Made by a program: the position numbers and the translations under genes
Shown here: positions 12,727-23,400 of the stretch, piece after piece
How positions within the stretch are numbered: the stretch's first letter is position 1
Layout: every line of letters starts with the position of its first letter
Notes under the pieces: generated by a model
Told to the model about the DNA's origin: nothing
The model's input: the letters and a program-made list of their open reading frames with translations, nothing else
Databases searched by the model: none
Source: Elephas maximus indicus
Taxonomy: Eukaryota; Chordata; Mammalia; Proboscidea; Elephantidae
NCBI RefSeq assembly: GCF_024166365.1
Contig: NC_064821.1
Location: 48,325,093 to 48,389,092 of the forward strand
Direction: 5' to 3'
Length of the DNA stretch: 64,000 nucleotides

Positions 12727-12764
12727 AATTAATAATAGAGAGGAGTATTTTCACCAGGGCTTTT

Positions 12765-13670
12765 TGGTATCGTTGTTATTGTTTGTTTTTGTGTATTTTT
12801 AAAAATAATTTTATTGTGGTAAAATATATATAACAAAAAAATTTTGCCATTTTAAGGATATTATTTACATTCACCATCTTGTGTAACCAACACAACTTTT
12901 TCCAAGACTTTTTCATTACCTTAAACAGAAACTCAGAACCCCATAAGCAATGTTACCATTTCCCCATCCCCTCTGCCCCTGCTAACTACTAATAAGCCTT
13001 TGTCTCTATGCATTTGCCTATTCTAAGGTTTTATATAACTGGGAGCATATAATATTTGCCCTTTTGTGTCTGACTTACCCAGTTAGCATAATGTTTTCAA
13101 GGTTCTTCCCTGTAGTGGCATGTATCGGAACGTCATTTCACATTTTGGCTGGCTAATACTCCATGTATGAGTGTACTACATTTTATCCAACTGTTGATGG
13201 ACACTTGAGTTGTTTTCACCTTTTGGTTATCGTAAATAGTGTTGCCACAAATACTGGTGTTTGAGTCTCTGTTTTCAGTTCTTTGGGGTATATATCTAGG
13301 AGTGGAATTGCTGGGTCACATGGTAATAATATGTTTAGCCTGTTGAGGAACTGCCAAACTGTTTTCTACAGCAGCTGCGCTCTTGTCTATTCCTACCAGC
13401 AGTGGATGAGTGTTCCAATTTCTCCACATTCTCGCCAACACCTGCCTTTTAATTATAACCATCTTAGTGGGTGGGAAGTAGTATCACATTGTGGTACTGA
13501 TTTGCATTTCCCTAATGACTAATGATGTTGAACATCTTTTCATGTGCTTATTGGCCATTTGCATATCTTCTTTGGAGAAATGTCTGTTTAAGTTCTCTGC
13601 CCATTTTTTAATTGGGTCGTTTGTCTTTTTGCTGTTGAGTTGTAAGGTCTGGGTGTTTTCTGATGTGGGT
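12765..13670 (-). mobile_element. L1 LINE 3' UTR and ORF2 C-terminus
   Basis: 'attttattgtggtaaaatat' (3' UTR) then 'ggagtggaattgctgggtca' and 'tgatttgcatttccctaatg' (ORF2 complement). Older subfamily than 6450-10440. Confidence 0.85.
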
Positions 13671-14227
13671 TACTGGTCTCCAGCAAGGAAGAGATGGGTA
13701 GATACGAAGGAGAAAATTTGCTGCTGGCAGACGTACCTAAACAACAGGTGTTGAATTTCAGGAGGATGCATGAGATTGGAGAGATACTATATATATATAA
13801 GGCTGGAGGATTGATCAAGAGGGAGGCCGGCGAGAGGAAGCACAGGTGTCCCCACAGAACAGGACTGGATTCAGCTGGTTCTTCTGCAAGTAAGTTATTA
13901 ACATGATAATTTAGTTATGTGAACCCTTCACTGACATGGGCATAGCTGAAAGTTCAAAAGGAAATGAAGTTTTTTGAGTCCTTAAAAAAGGTGTTTCAGG
14001 GTGTGGGTATTTTAGTTACAGGCAGCTTCTGGGCTCTCAGTTCAATGGTATCCATTCTTCTTGTATGTGTAATTCTGACAAGTGTAATCAATCAGTCATC
14101 TGGTGTCTGGCCATGTAGATCAAAAACAGCAAATAGGAAGCCAGGAGATGAAAGTGGCAGCTAGCTGCCTGTGTTAGAAATACTAAAAAAAATACTAAAA
14201 AAAAAATAAATAAATAAAAAATTAATA
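13671..14227. other. No gene recognised
   Basis: Contains 'actatatatatataaggctg' (TATA-like) at 13788 and an A/AAAT-rich stretch at 14185-14222. Possibly an old LTR, not assignable. Confidence 0.4.
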
Positions 14228-14520
14228 CATTAGGGCAGCAAAACTATTCTGTATGATACTGTAATGGTGGACACTTGACATTAGGCATTTGTCAAAGCCC
14301 GTGGGACTGTATAATACAAAGAGTGATCTCTAATATAAACTATGCGTTTTAGTTAATAATAACATGTCAATATTGGTTCATCAATTACAGCACATGTACC
14401 TCGTGAGTGCGAGATGTTAATAACAGGGAAACTGTGAGTGGGCGAGAGAGAGTATTTGGGAACTTGCTGTATTCTACTCAATTTTTCTGTAAACTGAAAA
14501 GTGCTCTATAGGATAAAACG
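14228..14520 (+). mobile_element. L1 3' UTR end
   Basis: 'tattctgtatgatactgtaa', 'tcatcaattacagcacatgt' and 'ctgaaaagtgctctata' in L1M order. Confidence 0.75.
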
Positions 14521-14521
14521 T

Positions 14522-14716
14522 ATTGCTGTTGTTATTAGTTGTCACAGAGTTGATTCCAACTCGTGGCGACCCCACGTGTGCGAGCAGAACCGCTCCATAG
14601 GGTTTTCAAGGCTGCGGTCTGTCAGAAGCAATCACCAGGCTTGTCCTCCAAGGTGCCTGTTGGTGGGTTCCAACCACCAACCTTTTGGCTAGTGGCTAGT
14701 AGTTGAGTGCTTAACC
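14522..14716 (-). mobile_element. AfroSINE (long form)
   Basis: 'gttgattccaactcgtggcg' to 'gagtgcttaacc'; abuts the outer edge of the palindrome's left arm. Confidence 0.9.
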
Positions 14717-15261
14717 CAGAAGAGAAGCTAAAACACCCTGCTCTGCTGGGAGTTAACCCTTTAGTTGGTGGATTGTACTATACTAGGGAACCCTGGGGGA
14801 GGGCTGGAGCCCTGGTGGTACAGTGGTTAAGCATTCGGCTGCTAAGCAAAAGATTGGCAGTTCAGATCCATCAGCGCCTCCTTGGAAACCCTATGGGGCA
14901 GTTCTACTCTGTCCTATAGGGTTGCTATGAGTCAGAATCTACTTGAAGGCAGTGAGTTTGATTTTCATTTCTGGGGGGAAGGGCTGGGCATCAGGAGCAG
15001 CTAGAGATACCCGTGGGCATATATTGATTTTTTATTGATATATTAACTTTTGTTGATATATTAATATATAATTGATATATTAATAAAATCTATTAATTAA
15101 AAAAATCAATACCTACTTATGGGTTCCTCAAGCTGCTCCTGATGTCCAGCCCTTTTCCAGGACCTCTCAGTCTCTGTACTATCCACCACGAAAGATAAAC
15201 TCTCAGCAGAGCAGGGAGCTTTGGGGTCCTTGCTGCATCTCCAAGACTGGTTTCTCTTCTG
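14717..15261. repeat. Imperfect long inverted repeat (palindrome)
   Basis: Left arm 14717-14807 plus 14971-15032; right arm 15099-15261. Paired landmarks: 'cagaagagaa' / 'ttctcttctg', 'ccctgctctgctg' / 'cagcagagcaggg', 'catcaggagcagct' / 'agctgctcctgatg' and 'tattgatttttt' / 'aaaaaatcaata'. The centre (15033-15098) is AT-rich with three copies of 'ttgatatattaa'. An AfroSINE at 14808-14970 interrupts the left arm, so the palindrome is older than the SINE. It could be a palindromic DNA transposon remnant or an inverted duplication. Confidence 0.8.
14808..14970 (+). mobile_element. AfroSINE inserted in palindrome arm
   Basis: Head 'agccctggtggtacagtggt'. The preceding 'gggggagggctgg' recurs after it as 'gggggaagggctgg' (target duplication). 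Confidence 0.92.
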
Positions 15262-15589
15262 ATTGCTCATGCCCTGGACTTATAAATATTTTTTGAATGT
15301 CATTTATAAACAGGGACACACATTAATAGTTGAGTAAACTCATTAGCTTTTTTTCTCAGTATCTAATGTAAGGACTTCAACAACCTAAGTTAGGGGTCAT
15401 TTCGTGAAGGGAGAACTGTCTCATATAGTCATAGGTCCAGTGGGCATCAATATATAATAATGTTGAATAATAACAGATATTCACATTAGTGGGTCTCAGT
15501 CATTAGAAAAGTTTAATTATATTCAGCTTGATCTATTTAAGAAAGCAGGTGGGAGTATAACGCATTTTAGAAGTTTTAATCCAAAATAT
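15262..15589. other. No feature recognised
   Basis: AT-rich sequence without recognised repeats or exons. Confidence 0.4.
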
Positions 15590-15792
15590 AAGGAGTCCTG
15601 GTAGCATGGTGGTTAAGCACTTGGCTGCCAACCAAAAGGCTGATAGTTTGAACCCACCAGTGGCTCTGTGGGACAAAGACCTGGCGATCTGCTCCATAAA
15701 GACAACATTCTAAAAAAACCCCATGGGGCAGTTCTACTCTGTCACATGGAGTTGAAATGGACTTGAAGGCACACAACAATAACAACAACAAC
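15590..15792 (+). mobile_element. AfroSINE (long form)
   Basis: 'aggagtcctggtagcatggt' to 'cacacaacaataacaacaac'. Confidence 0.92.
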
Positions 15793-16570
15793 TATCCAAA
15801 ATGGATTAAATACCGTGGTGCTTATGCAGGGCTAAGCCTTTAACGATCTAGGAAGCTCACTTGTCCAGAATGACTCATCCTCCAGGACTCGAGAAAGCCA
15901 GCATTCTTTCCTGTACTGAAACAGAACAAGGGCCTGTCTGTATTACTCATGGCCAAAATGTACACATTCATGTGTAGCCAGACTTATTCTTCCATGCCAG
16001 TCCTGTGCAAACCTGAGTATTGGATTACCTGGGCTAACTGTGCCTTCCTGGCCACCTGGGCTGACCGTGCCTTCCTGCCCATCTGGGCAGACTATGCCTC
16101 CCTGCCCTCTCCAATTTCTTTGTCTCCTCGGTGGGCCTCTGCCATTGATCTGGGGTGGCACCAAGGAAGAACAAAAGCTCCTTTCTCATTTTTGACATTA
16201 TGCTATGATGAAAATGACATACTTGTCAACTCACTTGACGTAGCCACTCAAGCTGTAGGCCATAGAAAATTAGGAATTTAGAATAAAAAACAACCCTGAT
16301 GAGCTGGAGATATGGTTGGATGAAGGCAGAAGGAAGTTCAGAGTCTGAAGTGACATGCTTAAAGAAAAAAAAAAAAAACTCATGTTCAAGGTTAAAGGAA
16401 AATTTTACGGTCAGAAAAGACAGGCAACACAAGTGACCTGGTTATTTTGTCTGATTATGTCATTGGGATTATGCCACACAGAAGCTGGGAGGGGACCCTC
16501 TCTCTCTAACAACATGCCCTCACTCAAAGAGCCTATCTAAACGGACCCATTTATTGACATATTTACTTAC
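15793..16570. other. No gene; contains the 27-bp minisatellite
   Basis: No exon is recognised apart from the 16027-16107 repeat. Confidence 0.4.
16027..16107 (+). repeat. 27-bp minisatellite, 3 units
   Basis: Units at 16027, 16054 and 16081, core 'tgggctgaccgtgccttcct', diverged. The 27-bp period keeps one forward frame open (repeated nonapeptide), but nothing else suggests coding. Confidence 0.8.
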
Positions 16571-16790
16571 TTTGGAGTCACTGGGTACTGCAAACAGTTA
16601 AGCGCTTGGCTGCTAACCGAAAGGCTGGAGGTTCAAGTCCACCCAGAAGTGCCTCAGAAGAAAGGCCTGGCAATCTACAGCCTAAAAGTCAGCCATTGAA
16701 AACTCTATGAAGCAAAGTTGTATTCTGTCACACATGGGGTCACCGTGAGTCAGAGCTGACTCCCCAGCAGCTGGCTTCTTTGGCTTTTAC
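16571..16790 (+). mobile_element. AfroSINE (long, diverged)
   Basis: 'tggagtcactgggtactgca' to 'gactccccagcagctggc'. Confidence 0.85.
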
Positions 16791-17540
16791 TCACTTTAAC
16801 CACCTCTTCTCAACACTGGCCAGCTGCACAGATCGCTGAACAGATGGATGGGCCCGTTGCAGTGGGGTCTGCAGTGGGGTTGCTAAAATTAGACTCCCAA
16901 CAGTAACAGTGCACTTACTGTCAGGATATGGGGTTGGAGGGGGCAAGAAAAGCAGCAGGGATCTTTAGGGAATCCCAAACACTAATCAAAGGACAGTGGA
17001 ACCCTATGGGAGGTGGAGATGCAGAGTCATCAGTAGTGGCAGACACTCTTTGTTTCCTCGTCCTGGACTGTGTAGACTCCTCCCCCTGGAGCCCCCTTTC
17101 TCTGAGGGTCAGGTCTTCTGTCACGTGCCATGGCCTCTTCTTCACACACCACAGCCCTTTCTTCCCTCCCTCTCTCTGCAGTTTCTCTGCCCACAGCTCA
17201 GGCTCACTCAGACCCTCTCCTCACTGCGCCTCCCTTTGCATCTGCGTATCAAAACCTCCCTGGGATCTTCTGTGGCAATGTGGCTTTTCAGCATCAGCCC
17301 CATCCCAGCTGCCTAATTCTTTCTGCATTTCCCAATTCAGATTTCCAAGAAAACAATTTGGACGGGCTCAACTCATGTTTTCTTGCCAGATCAATGTCAG
17401 AGGTTCCTGGCGGGTCTAAGGATGATGCCCATCCTTGCTCTTTGCAGCAGGGGGGGCCGGGGGCACCTGTGTCATGTGATCTCCAAGGCGGCCCTTCTCA
17501 CAGGGCCATGGGCACAGGCAGGCAGGGCTGAAGGAGAGGT
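16791..17540. other. GC-richer stretch, no gene assigned
   Basis: 16928-17531 is open in three forward frames (up to 163 codons) because stop trinucleotides are rare in its C/T-rich sequence. No domain or homologue is recognised, and no splice-bounded exon is convincing. Confidence 0.4.
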
Positions 17541-17544
17541 TCTA

Positions 17545-17709
17545 ATTTCTGAATATGTTGGAAAGGAGGTCCATGCAGAATTTCAAATTCTCATGGAATC
17601 CAGACTTTCTGGAGCCATTGAGGCTGAATGAACCCCCCAAATTGTTGCCCTGAGATAATATTGGAACCATAAACCAAAGATATCCCCTGAAGTCTTCTTT
17701 AAACAAAAT
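17545..17709 (+). mobile_element. Interspersed repeat fragment (probably L1 3' end)
   Basis: About 140 bp matches the reverse complement of 23960-24110 (shared 'gactttctggagccat', 'cccctgaagtcttctttaaa'). Confidence 0.7.
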
Positions 17710-17911
17710 AATAATGTTGCCAGCGAGTCGATTCCGACTCCTAGTGACCCTACAGGACAGAGTAGAACTGCCCCATAGGGTTTCTGAGGCTGTAAATCTT
17801 GATAGAAGTGGACTGCCATACCTTTCTCCCACTGAGCAGCTGGTGGGTTCAAACTGCCAACCTTTTGGTTAGCAGCTGAGTGCTTAACCACTGCACCACC
17901 AGGGCTCCTTA
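17710..17911 (-). mobile_element. AfroSINE (long form)
   Basis: 'cgagtcgattccgactccta' to 'actgcaccaccagggctcct'. Confidence 0.93.
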
Positions 17912-17924
17912 AACCAAATAACAA

Positions 17925-18085
17925 AACCAAAAAACCCCATTGCCGTTGAGTCGATTTCAACTCATAGCGACTCTATAGGACAGAACAGAACTGCTGCACA
18001 GAGTTTCCAAGGAGCACCTGGTAGGTTCAAACTGCCGACCTTTTTGTTAGCAGCTAACCACTACACCATCAGGGTTTCCAAACCA
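17925..18085 (-). mobile_element. AfroSINE (short form)
   Basis: 'attgccgttgagtcgatttc' to 'caccatcagggtttcc'; second of two in tandem orientation. Confidence 0.92.
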
Positions 18086-18109
18086 AATATTAAAAAAAAA
18101 AAAGATGAG

Positions 18110-18400
18110 CTTAATTAGTGAAGACTGTCTACCATGAACATTGTGCTCTTTTAAAGGACTGTCTATATGTAGGGGATCAAACTGATGAAAAAGCACCAGA
18201 AAAGGTTAGATAGGAAGCTTAGGAGGCAGTGAGTTTATGTTAAGGGGGAGGAATAATTTGGAAAGGGAGGGTGAGAATTGTTGTACAACTTGAAGGATAT
18301 AATCAATGTCACGGAATTGTACATGTAGAAATTTCTTAATGGGTGTGTTTTTCTGTATATATTTTCAATGACAAAAAAGAAAATAAATTATTAAAAAAGA
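18110..18400 (+). mobile_element. Old L1 3' end
   Basis: 'gttgtacaacttgaaggata' and 'cacggaattgtacatgtaga' parallel the fragment at 630-960. Confidence 0.65.
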
Positions 18401-18734
18401 AATCCACATATATACACAAAATGATAAAGCAAATAGGGCAAAATGTTAACAATTAGAGAATCTAGGTAAAGGGATTAATGGAAATTCTTGGAATTAAATA
18501 GGAAATTTTCTGTAAGTTTAAACTTGCATCAAAATATTTTAAGTTTCAGAGACATTTAGATGATTACCAAAAAAAAAGAAGAAGAAAAAAAGAGGGAGAG
18601 TTCCATGAGTTGGAGATTCCGATTCCTTGGTTTTTATCTCATGTTTCTTTACTAACTTTCTGGATGACAATGGTAAGTCACTTCTTTTTCCCATAAAATG
18701 AGGGACTGAATAGATAATTATGGCTGACACATGT

Positions 18735-18930
18735 CATTTGCCAGGCACGGCTCCCAGTGTTGCAGGCAGATTTACTGTTGAATTCCAAGAGGAAGGTATT
18801 ATCATTGACCTCTAGATGGGAAAACCAAGGTGCAGAGAAGTTAAATAACTTGCCCAAGGTCACACAGCCGGTAAGTGGCAGAGCTGGGCCTGAACCCTGG
18901 CAGTGTGGCCTCAGAACGCTTGCTCTAAAG
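18735..18930 (+). mobile_element. MIR SINE
   Basis: 'cagagaagttaaataacttg' and 'gcccaaggtcacacagccgg' are the MIR core. Confidence 0.9.
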
Positions 18931-19660
18931 CATGCTTTGCTTCCTTTGAGATTTCTTTTAGCTGCTGAGCATTGTGGTTTCAGAGGGATCTTTGCAGCAA
19001 CTGATATTCCCTATTTAAATGACAACAGGGAGCCCTTTTGAAATATCCAGGAGCTCCTGTATTCACCTTCAGTGTCCTTGTTGGAAAACATGCTGCCAGT
19101 GCCCTCTTGCCTTTCCATCACCCCTCTGACTCCTGGGAAAGTGAGCAATGAGCTGCAGGAGGCCTGGGAGAGGCTTAATTCTGCCTGAACAGGACACGCC
19201 TCTGTATCCGCCCTGGGCTGCAGGTGCCCTGTGGGAACTCCGCCTGCCCTCTGTCTTCTTTGCCCTCTATGAAGGTCATGGGGAACACCTGCCTGTCAGC
19301 AGGCATAAACTCCAAAGTTTCCCCCTCAGTAAATTTCAAGGACTGTTTACCCAAGTGGACACACACAGATTAGGCAACCCATTGATCAGACATGTTTGGT
19401 TGGTTTGGGTGGGACTGAGGGCACTGCAGCTGTCGGAAGGAATACCTCCTGTGGAGAAACACGGACACCCACACTTGCTGGGATGGCCCTGAGGCATGTG
19501 CTGGGATGTGGCTCATGAGCTGTATGCTTGGGCTCAGAGTCAACCACCAACTCAGGATGAAGATAAGCACATGACTGCCTCCAGATGGGGTCCTCCATTT
19601 CATGCCAGAAATGGAGAACATGGAGCCCTGGCCATTTCCCCGGGTGTCTGGTTGTGGTTA
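18931..19660. other. No gene recognised
   Basis: Non-repetitive-looking sequence upstream of CA6. Open frames up to 114 codons on both strands, none recognisable. Confidence 0.4.
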
Positions 19661-19872
19661 GGAATCCTGGGTGTTGCAAAGAGTTAAGCACTTGACTACT
19701 AGCCAAAAGGTTGGCAGTTCAAACCCATCTAGAAGTGCCTTGGAAGAAAAGACTGGCAATCTGCTCCCAAAAGGTCACGGCCTGTAAACCCTATGCAGCA
19801 CAGTTCTACTCTGCAGACATGGGGTCGCCATGAGTCGGAGCTGAATCGTTGGCAACTAACAACAACAGCAAC
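19661..19872 (+). mobile_element. AfroSINE (long form)
   Basis: 'aggaatcctgggtgttgcaa' to 'ggcaactaacaacaacagca'; nearest transposon upstream of the CA6 promoter. Confidence 0.9.
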
Positions 19873-20348
19873 TGGCTGTGGTCAGCAGAAGTCTAGAGGG
19901 CTGGCTGGTGTCCCTACTGAGACAGGCAGAAAATACCAAGCAGGATCTGGCCAGGGCTCCCAGGGCACTTGCGATGCCCCTCACCAGCTCCCAGTGCTCC
20001 GTTTGCCAGGGGCGAGGGGACAGGAAGTGCCATTGTTGGAGAAGCCCTTGCTACCTGCTCCTCACTGCCATGGGCATTTTCCCTCTCCCGTGGACCTGGT
20101 CCACAAAGGCTGTACTGTGTGGCCTCAGAAGTGAGTTTTCATAAGTGAAGAACTTTAATATCCAAACCCAGGGACTAATTGGCTGTGGTAATGACTCGGG
20201 AGGAGATCAGGTGAGTGTGCCAGGCACCTGGCCAATGGAGCCAACTCAGAAAGGCCCTTGTGGGGAGGCTGTTATTGTTTCAGTGGGTGCAGCAAAGGCT
20301 GGATCCGCCAACTGGACTCGGTGAATTGTTATTTACAGTTTCTGAACC
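19873..20348. promoter_or_regulatory. CA6 proximal upstream region
   Basis: Repeat-free sequence next to the gene and the most likely place for proximal control sites. No specific site can be called reliably. Confidence 0.3.
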
Positions 20349-20399
20349 TTTAAAAGAAGAGCTTCCCTGGGCTCCATCCTGATTCCTGACCTGGATGCC
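20349..20399 (+). promoter_or_regulatory. CA6: Putative CA6 core promoter and short 5' UTR
   Basis: TTTAAAAG at 20349-20356 is a TATA-like box about 50 bp before the ATG. A start site around 20378-20385 would leave a leader of about 20 bases. The surroundings are not CpG-rich, as expected for a tissue-restricted secretory-gland gene. Position and motif are seen; function is inferred. Confidence 0.5.
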
Positions 20400-20403
20400 A
20401 TGA
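20395..20403 (+). promoter_or_regulatory. Two-codon uORF overlapping the CA6 start
   Basis: ATG CCA TGA: the stop TGA uses the TG of the CA6 ATG plus the following A (ATGA overlap). It matters only if transcription begins upstream of 20395. Confidence 0.4.
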
Positions 20404-20475
20404 GGGTGCTGGCAATTCTGCTGTCCCTGTTCCTCGGTGCCCTGGCCCAGCATGGGTCTGAGTGGACCTACTCAG
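20400..20475 (+). CDS. CA6: CA6 exon 1 (signal peptide)
   Basis: 76 nt encoding residues 1-25 plus the first base of codon 26. It starts [16 protein letters not shown], a classical signal peptide with probable cleavage after Ala16, then QHGSEWTYS, the start of the mature enzyme. The start ATG has G at -3 and is followed at once by the hydrophobic core, which fixes the start. The donor is CAG|GTAAGC. An ATG five bases upstream (20395) opens a two-codon uORF that ends across this start. Confidence 0.95.
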
Positions 20476-23400
20476 GTAAGCCCCCACCCTTCTCTCTACA
20501 GAAAGAGTGCAACTCCCTTTCTTGGGGAAAGAGAGAGACACCTGGTATTTTCAGCATGGCCAGGTGGACTACTCATAATTTTGTGTTCTTCTGTTGCTCA
20601 TGCTGGGTTCAGACACCATGTTTTCAATGTCTTGGAAGGCATGGAGAACAAGCCGAACTTAAGTTTCGATTAAGGAAAAGAGAAAATAGTTCTCCCCCAT
20701 CACCAGTCCCTTCCTCACTTGCAGGTTTTTTTGCTCCAAGCCCTTTCCCACCTACAGTGTTGGCCCGTTCGAGAGCCCGCTCACCGCTTCTGATTACAAC
20801 ACCGCTTGCTTTATTGGTCTGCGTGAGTGGAAAGGGAGGTTGCTACAAAGGATGTCCTGTAGCCTCCCAGAGGGGGCTGTAGCCTGGTGACAGTCTTCCT
20901 TCTTGGAAATGCTGTGATACACAGTGTTCACCCTGAACATCTTGGCTTGATGAGAACACCAGCTACCTTTAGGTGGCCACCAGGCTGCCCTCTCTTGGTG
21001 GCAATGACCCTGATGAGAATTGAACGTGCACACTATCTGAAACCCAACTTTCAAAGGTGAAATAGAAAATGCTGGCATTTAGCATGGGCTCTGGATCACA
21101 TGTGACCCAAAGACAGGAAAGCTAAGCCTGTGGAGTTTGTGGACACTAAACCATGTGGCGCCTGACAGAACTCCTGCCCCTCTTTTCCGTACTGGGAGTA
21201 TACACGGGATGAGGGCCCAAGAGGAGAGGAGGCTTGTGACCACTGGCAGAGGCAAGAACAAATGCGGGGTTGAGCTTGCTCTTGGTACAATCTGCCCTTG
21301 ACCCAGGCATCTGGCAAAGCATAAACGCAGGTGAACGCTATATCCTGTTAAGTCCAGGGACATGATGTGAGGGTCAGAAAGTCCAGCTTCAGAAGGCAGG
21401 ACTGTGCACTCAGATCAACCATTCAGTTTGCAAGCAGAGGAATTCCATACACCTGCCTGTCACACAAAGACCCTGGGGCTTTCTGACTCACCTGGCCCAC
21501 CTGTACTGGGGTGGTTCAGAGGTTAAGGAAGAGAGAGGAATAAAACAATGACAGTTTTGTCCTTTCCAGGCTCAGCCTTGCCTCTGAGACTGTGTGCTCC
21601 CTGGGAAACCACCAGAGGCCCCAGAGAACTTCCCAGGGACTACTGCAAGTGCCTTCAGGAATTACTTGAGAGACACCCCAATATTGGTAGGGGCGTGGGC
21701 CAAGGCATTCTAATTTATGAAGGGGCAGCTCTTGGAGCCTCTTGCCTTGGTTCTGGTATCCTGCTTCTGGAAAAAAAAATTGTTTAAAAACTGGTTTGTA
21801 TTATTAGATGGAATCCCTGGGTGGTGTAAACAATTAATGCTCTTGCTTGCTACCAGAAAGACTGGAGTTCGAGTCCACCCAGAGGAGCTTCAGAAGACAG
21901 GTCTGGAGATCTACTTCTGAAATATCACCCATTGAAAACCCTGTGAAGCACAGTTCTACTCTGATACACATGGCGAGGGGTGGGGTGTGGTTTGCCATGA
22001 ATCAGAATTGACAGGACCACAACTGGCTTTGTTTTGTTTTTTATTATTAAATAGTGAAGAGAAGAGCAGGGAAATAAAGAATCCACTTTTCTATTGACTG
22101 CAAAACCAACAAGTGGTGAGAGGCCCAACCACAAACTCCTTTGTTAAACAAGCTGTGCACTTACCACAAAGCTACTCCCTAAAGTGGGGAAGGAGAACCT
22201 GGGTTCCCAATGGCAGGCAAGCAGGTGAAACCAGGGTCCACAGTTGTTGAGGGGCTAAGTCATCCTCCATCACCATCCCTGCCCCTGGGACTACTCAACC
22301 TCTTTATAAAGAGAAACTTTTTTTTTTTTTAATCTGAAAAGATTTTTTAGTTTGTCATTCAATGTCATTTTTAAACCTAATGCTTCCTTAACCAAAACCC
22401 ATTGCTACTGCCCCATAGGGTTCCCAAGGCTGTAATTTTTACAAAGCAGACTGCCACTTCTTTCTCTCTTAGAATGGCTGGTGGGTTCAAACTGCCGACC
22501 TTTTGATTAGCAGACGTGCGTGTAACCACTGCGCCACCAGGGCTCTTTAACACTTCCTTAAAAAAAAAAATTTTTTTTCTTCCTTAGTCGCCCTCAATTC
22601 ATAGGTATAGCTGTCATCCAGGTGGTCTTTTCTATTCCATGAAACTGTAAAAGGGGTTGGGCGCAGGAAAACATGAGGGAGATCCTGCCGCCTGAGCTGG
22701 AGGGGGCTGTGTTACTGTTGCGGGCTTAGAAAGGAAAGCTGTGCCATTCAGAGGAAAGGAGGAAAAGCCCCTGAAGTAACATGGTAATAACCATGCCCAA
22801 GGATTTCAGCTGAAAAATAATACAAAGGGGGGAAAAAAAAGCTATGTATTAGACTTCCATTGCTTTCAAAGCACTAAGCCATGCTCCCAGGTCCAGTGTG
22901 GTTGCAAGCTGCAACATGAAAGTTAGAAATCAGAACCAGTACTCCAAAACACCCTGGCCCTTGGGGTTCACTTAAAAGTCTGTTTAGCCTCCTTCCACAG
23001 GCCCTGGCCTCAGCCCTGTGTGAGGTGGCTGGTGGGCGCAACCTGGGCAGCCCCTTCACCTGCACCCTGCTTGCTCTCTCATGTTTCAGAGGGGGCACTG
23101 GACCAGGAACACTGGCCAAGCTACTACCCCGCCTGTGGCGGGAAGAGGCAGTCACCCATCAACCTGCAGAAGAAGAGGGTGCGGTACAACCCCACCTTGA
23201 AAGGACTGAAACTGAAGGGGTACGAGGCCCAGCAGGGCAAGTTCTCCATAACCAACAATGGCCACACAGGTAAGGGGTGGGCAAGGGGCTCCCAGTCCCA
23301 GTAGCCCCTCACTGGCAGAGGGGAAGGCAGGTGATGGTCACCAGGAGCAGCAGGAGCAGAGATGCAGAGCCCAGCCTTGGAGCTCAAGGCCTCAGACAAG

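Noticed and set aside
16928-17531. Three overlapping ORFs of 106-163 codons
   Set aside because: C/T-rich sequence is poor in stops in all forward frames; no recognisable protein, splice context or promoter.
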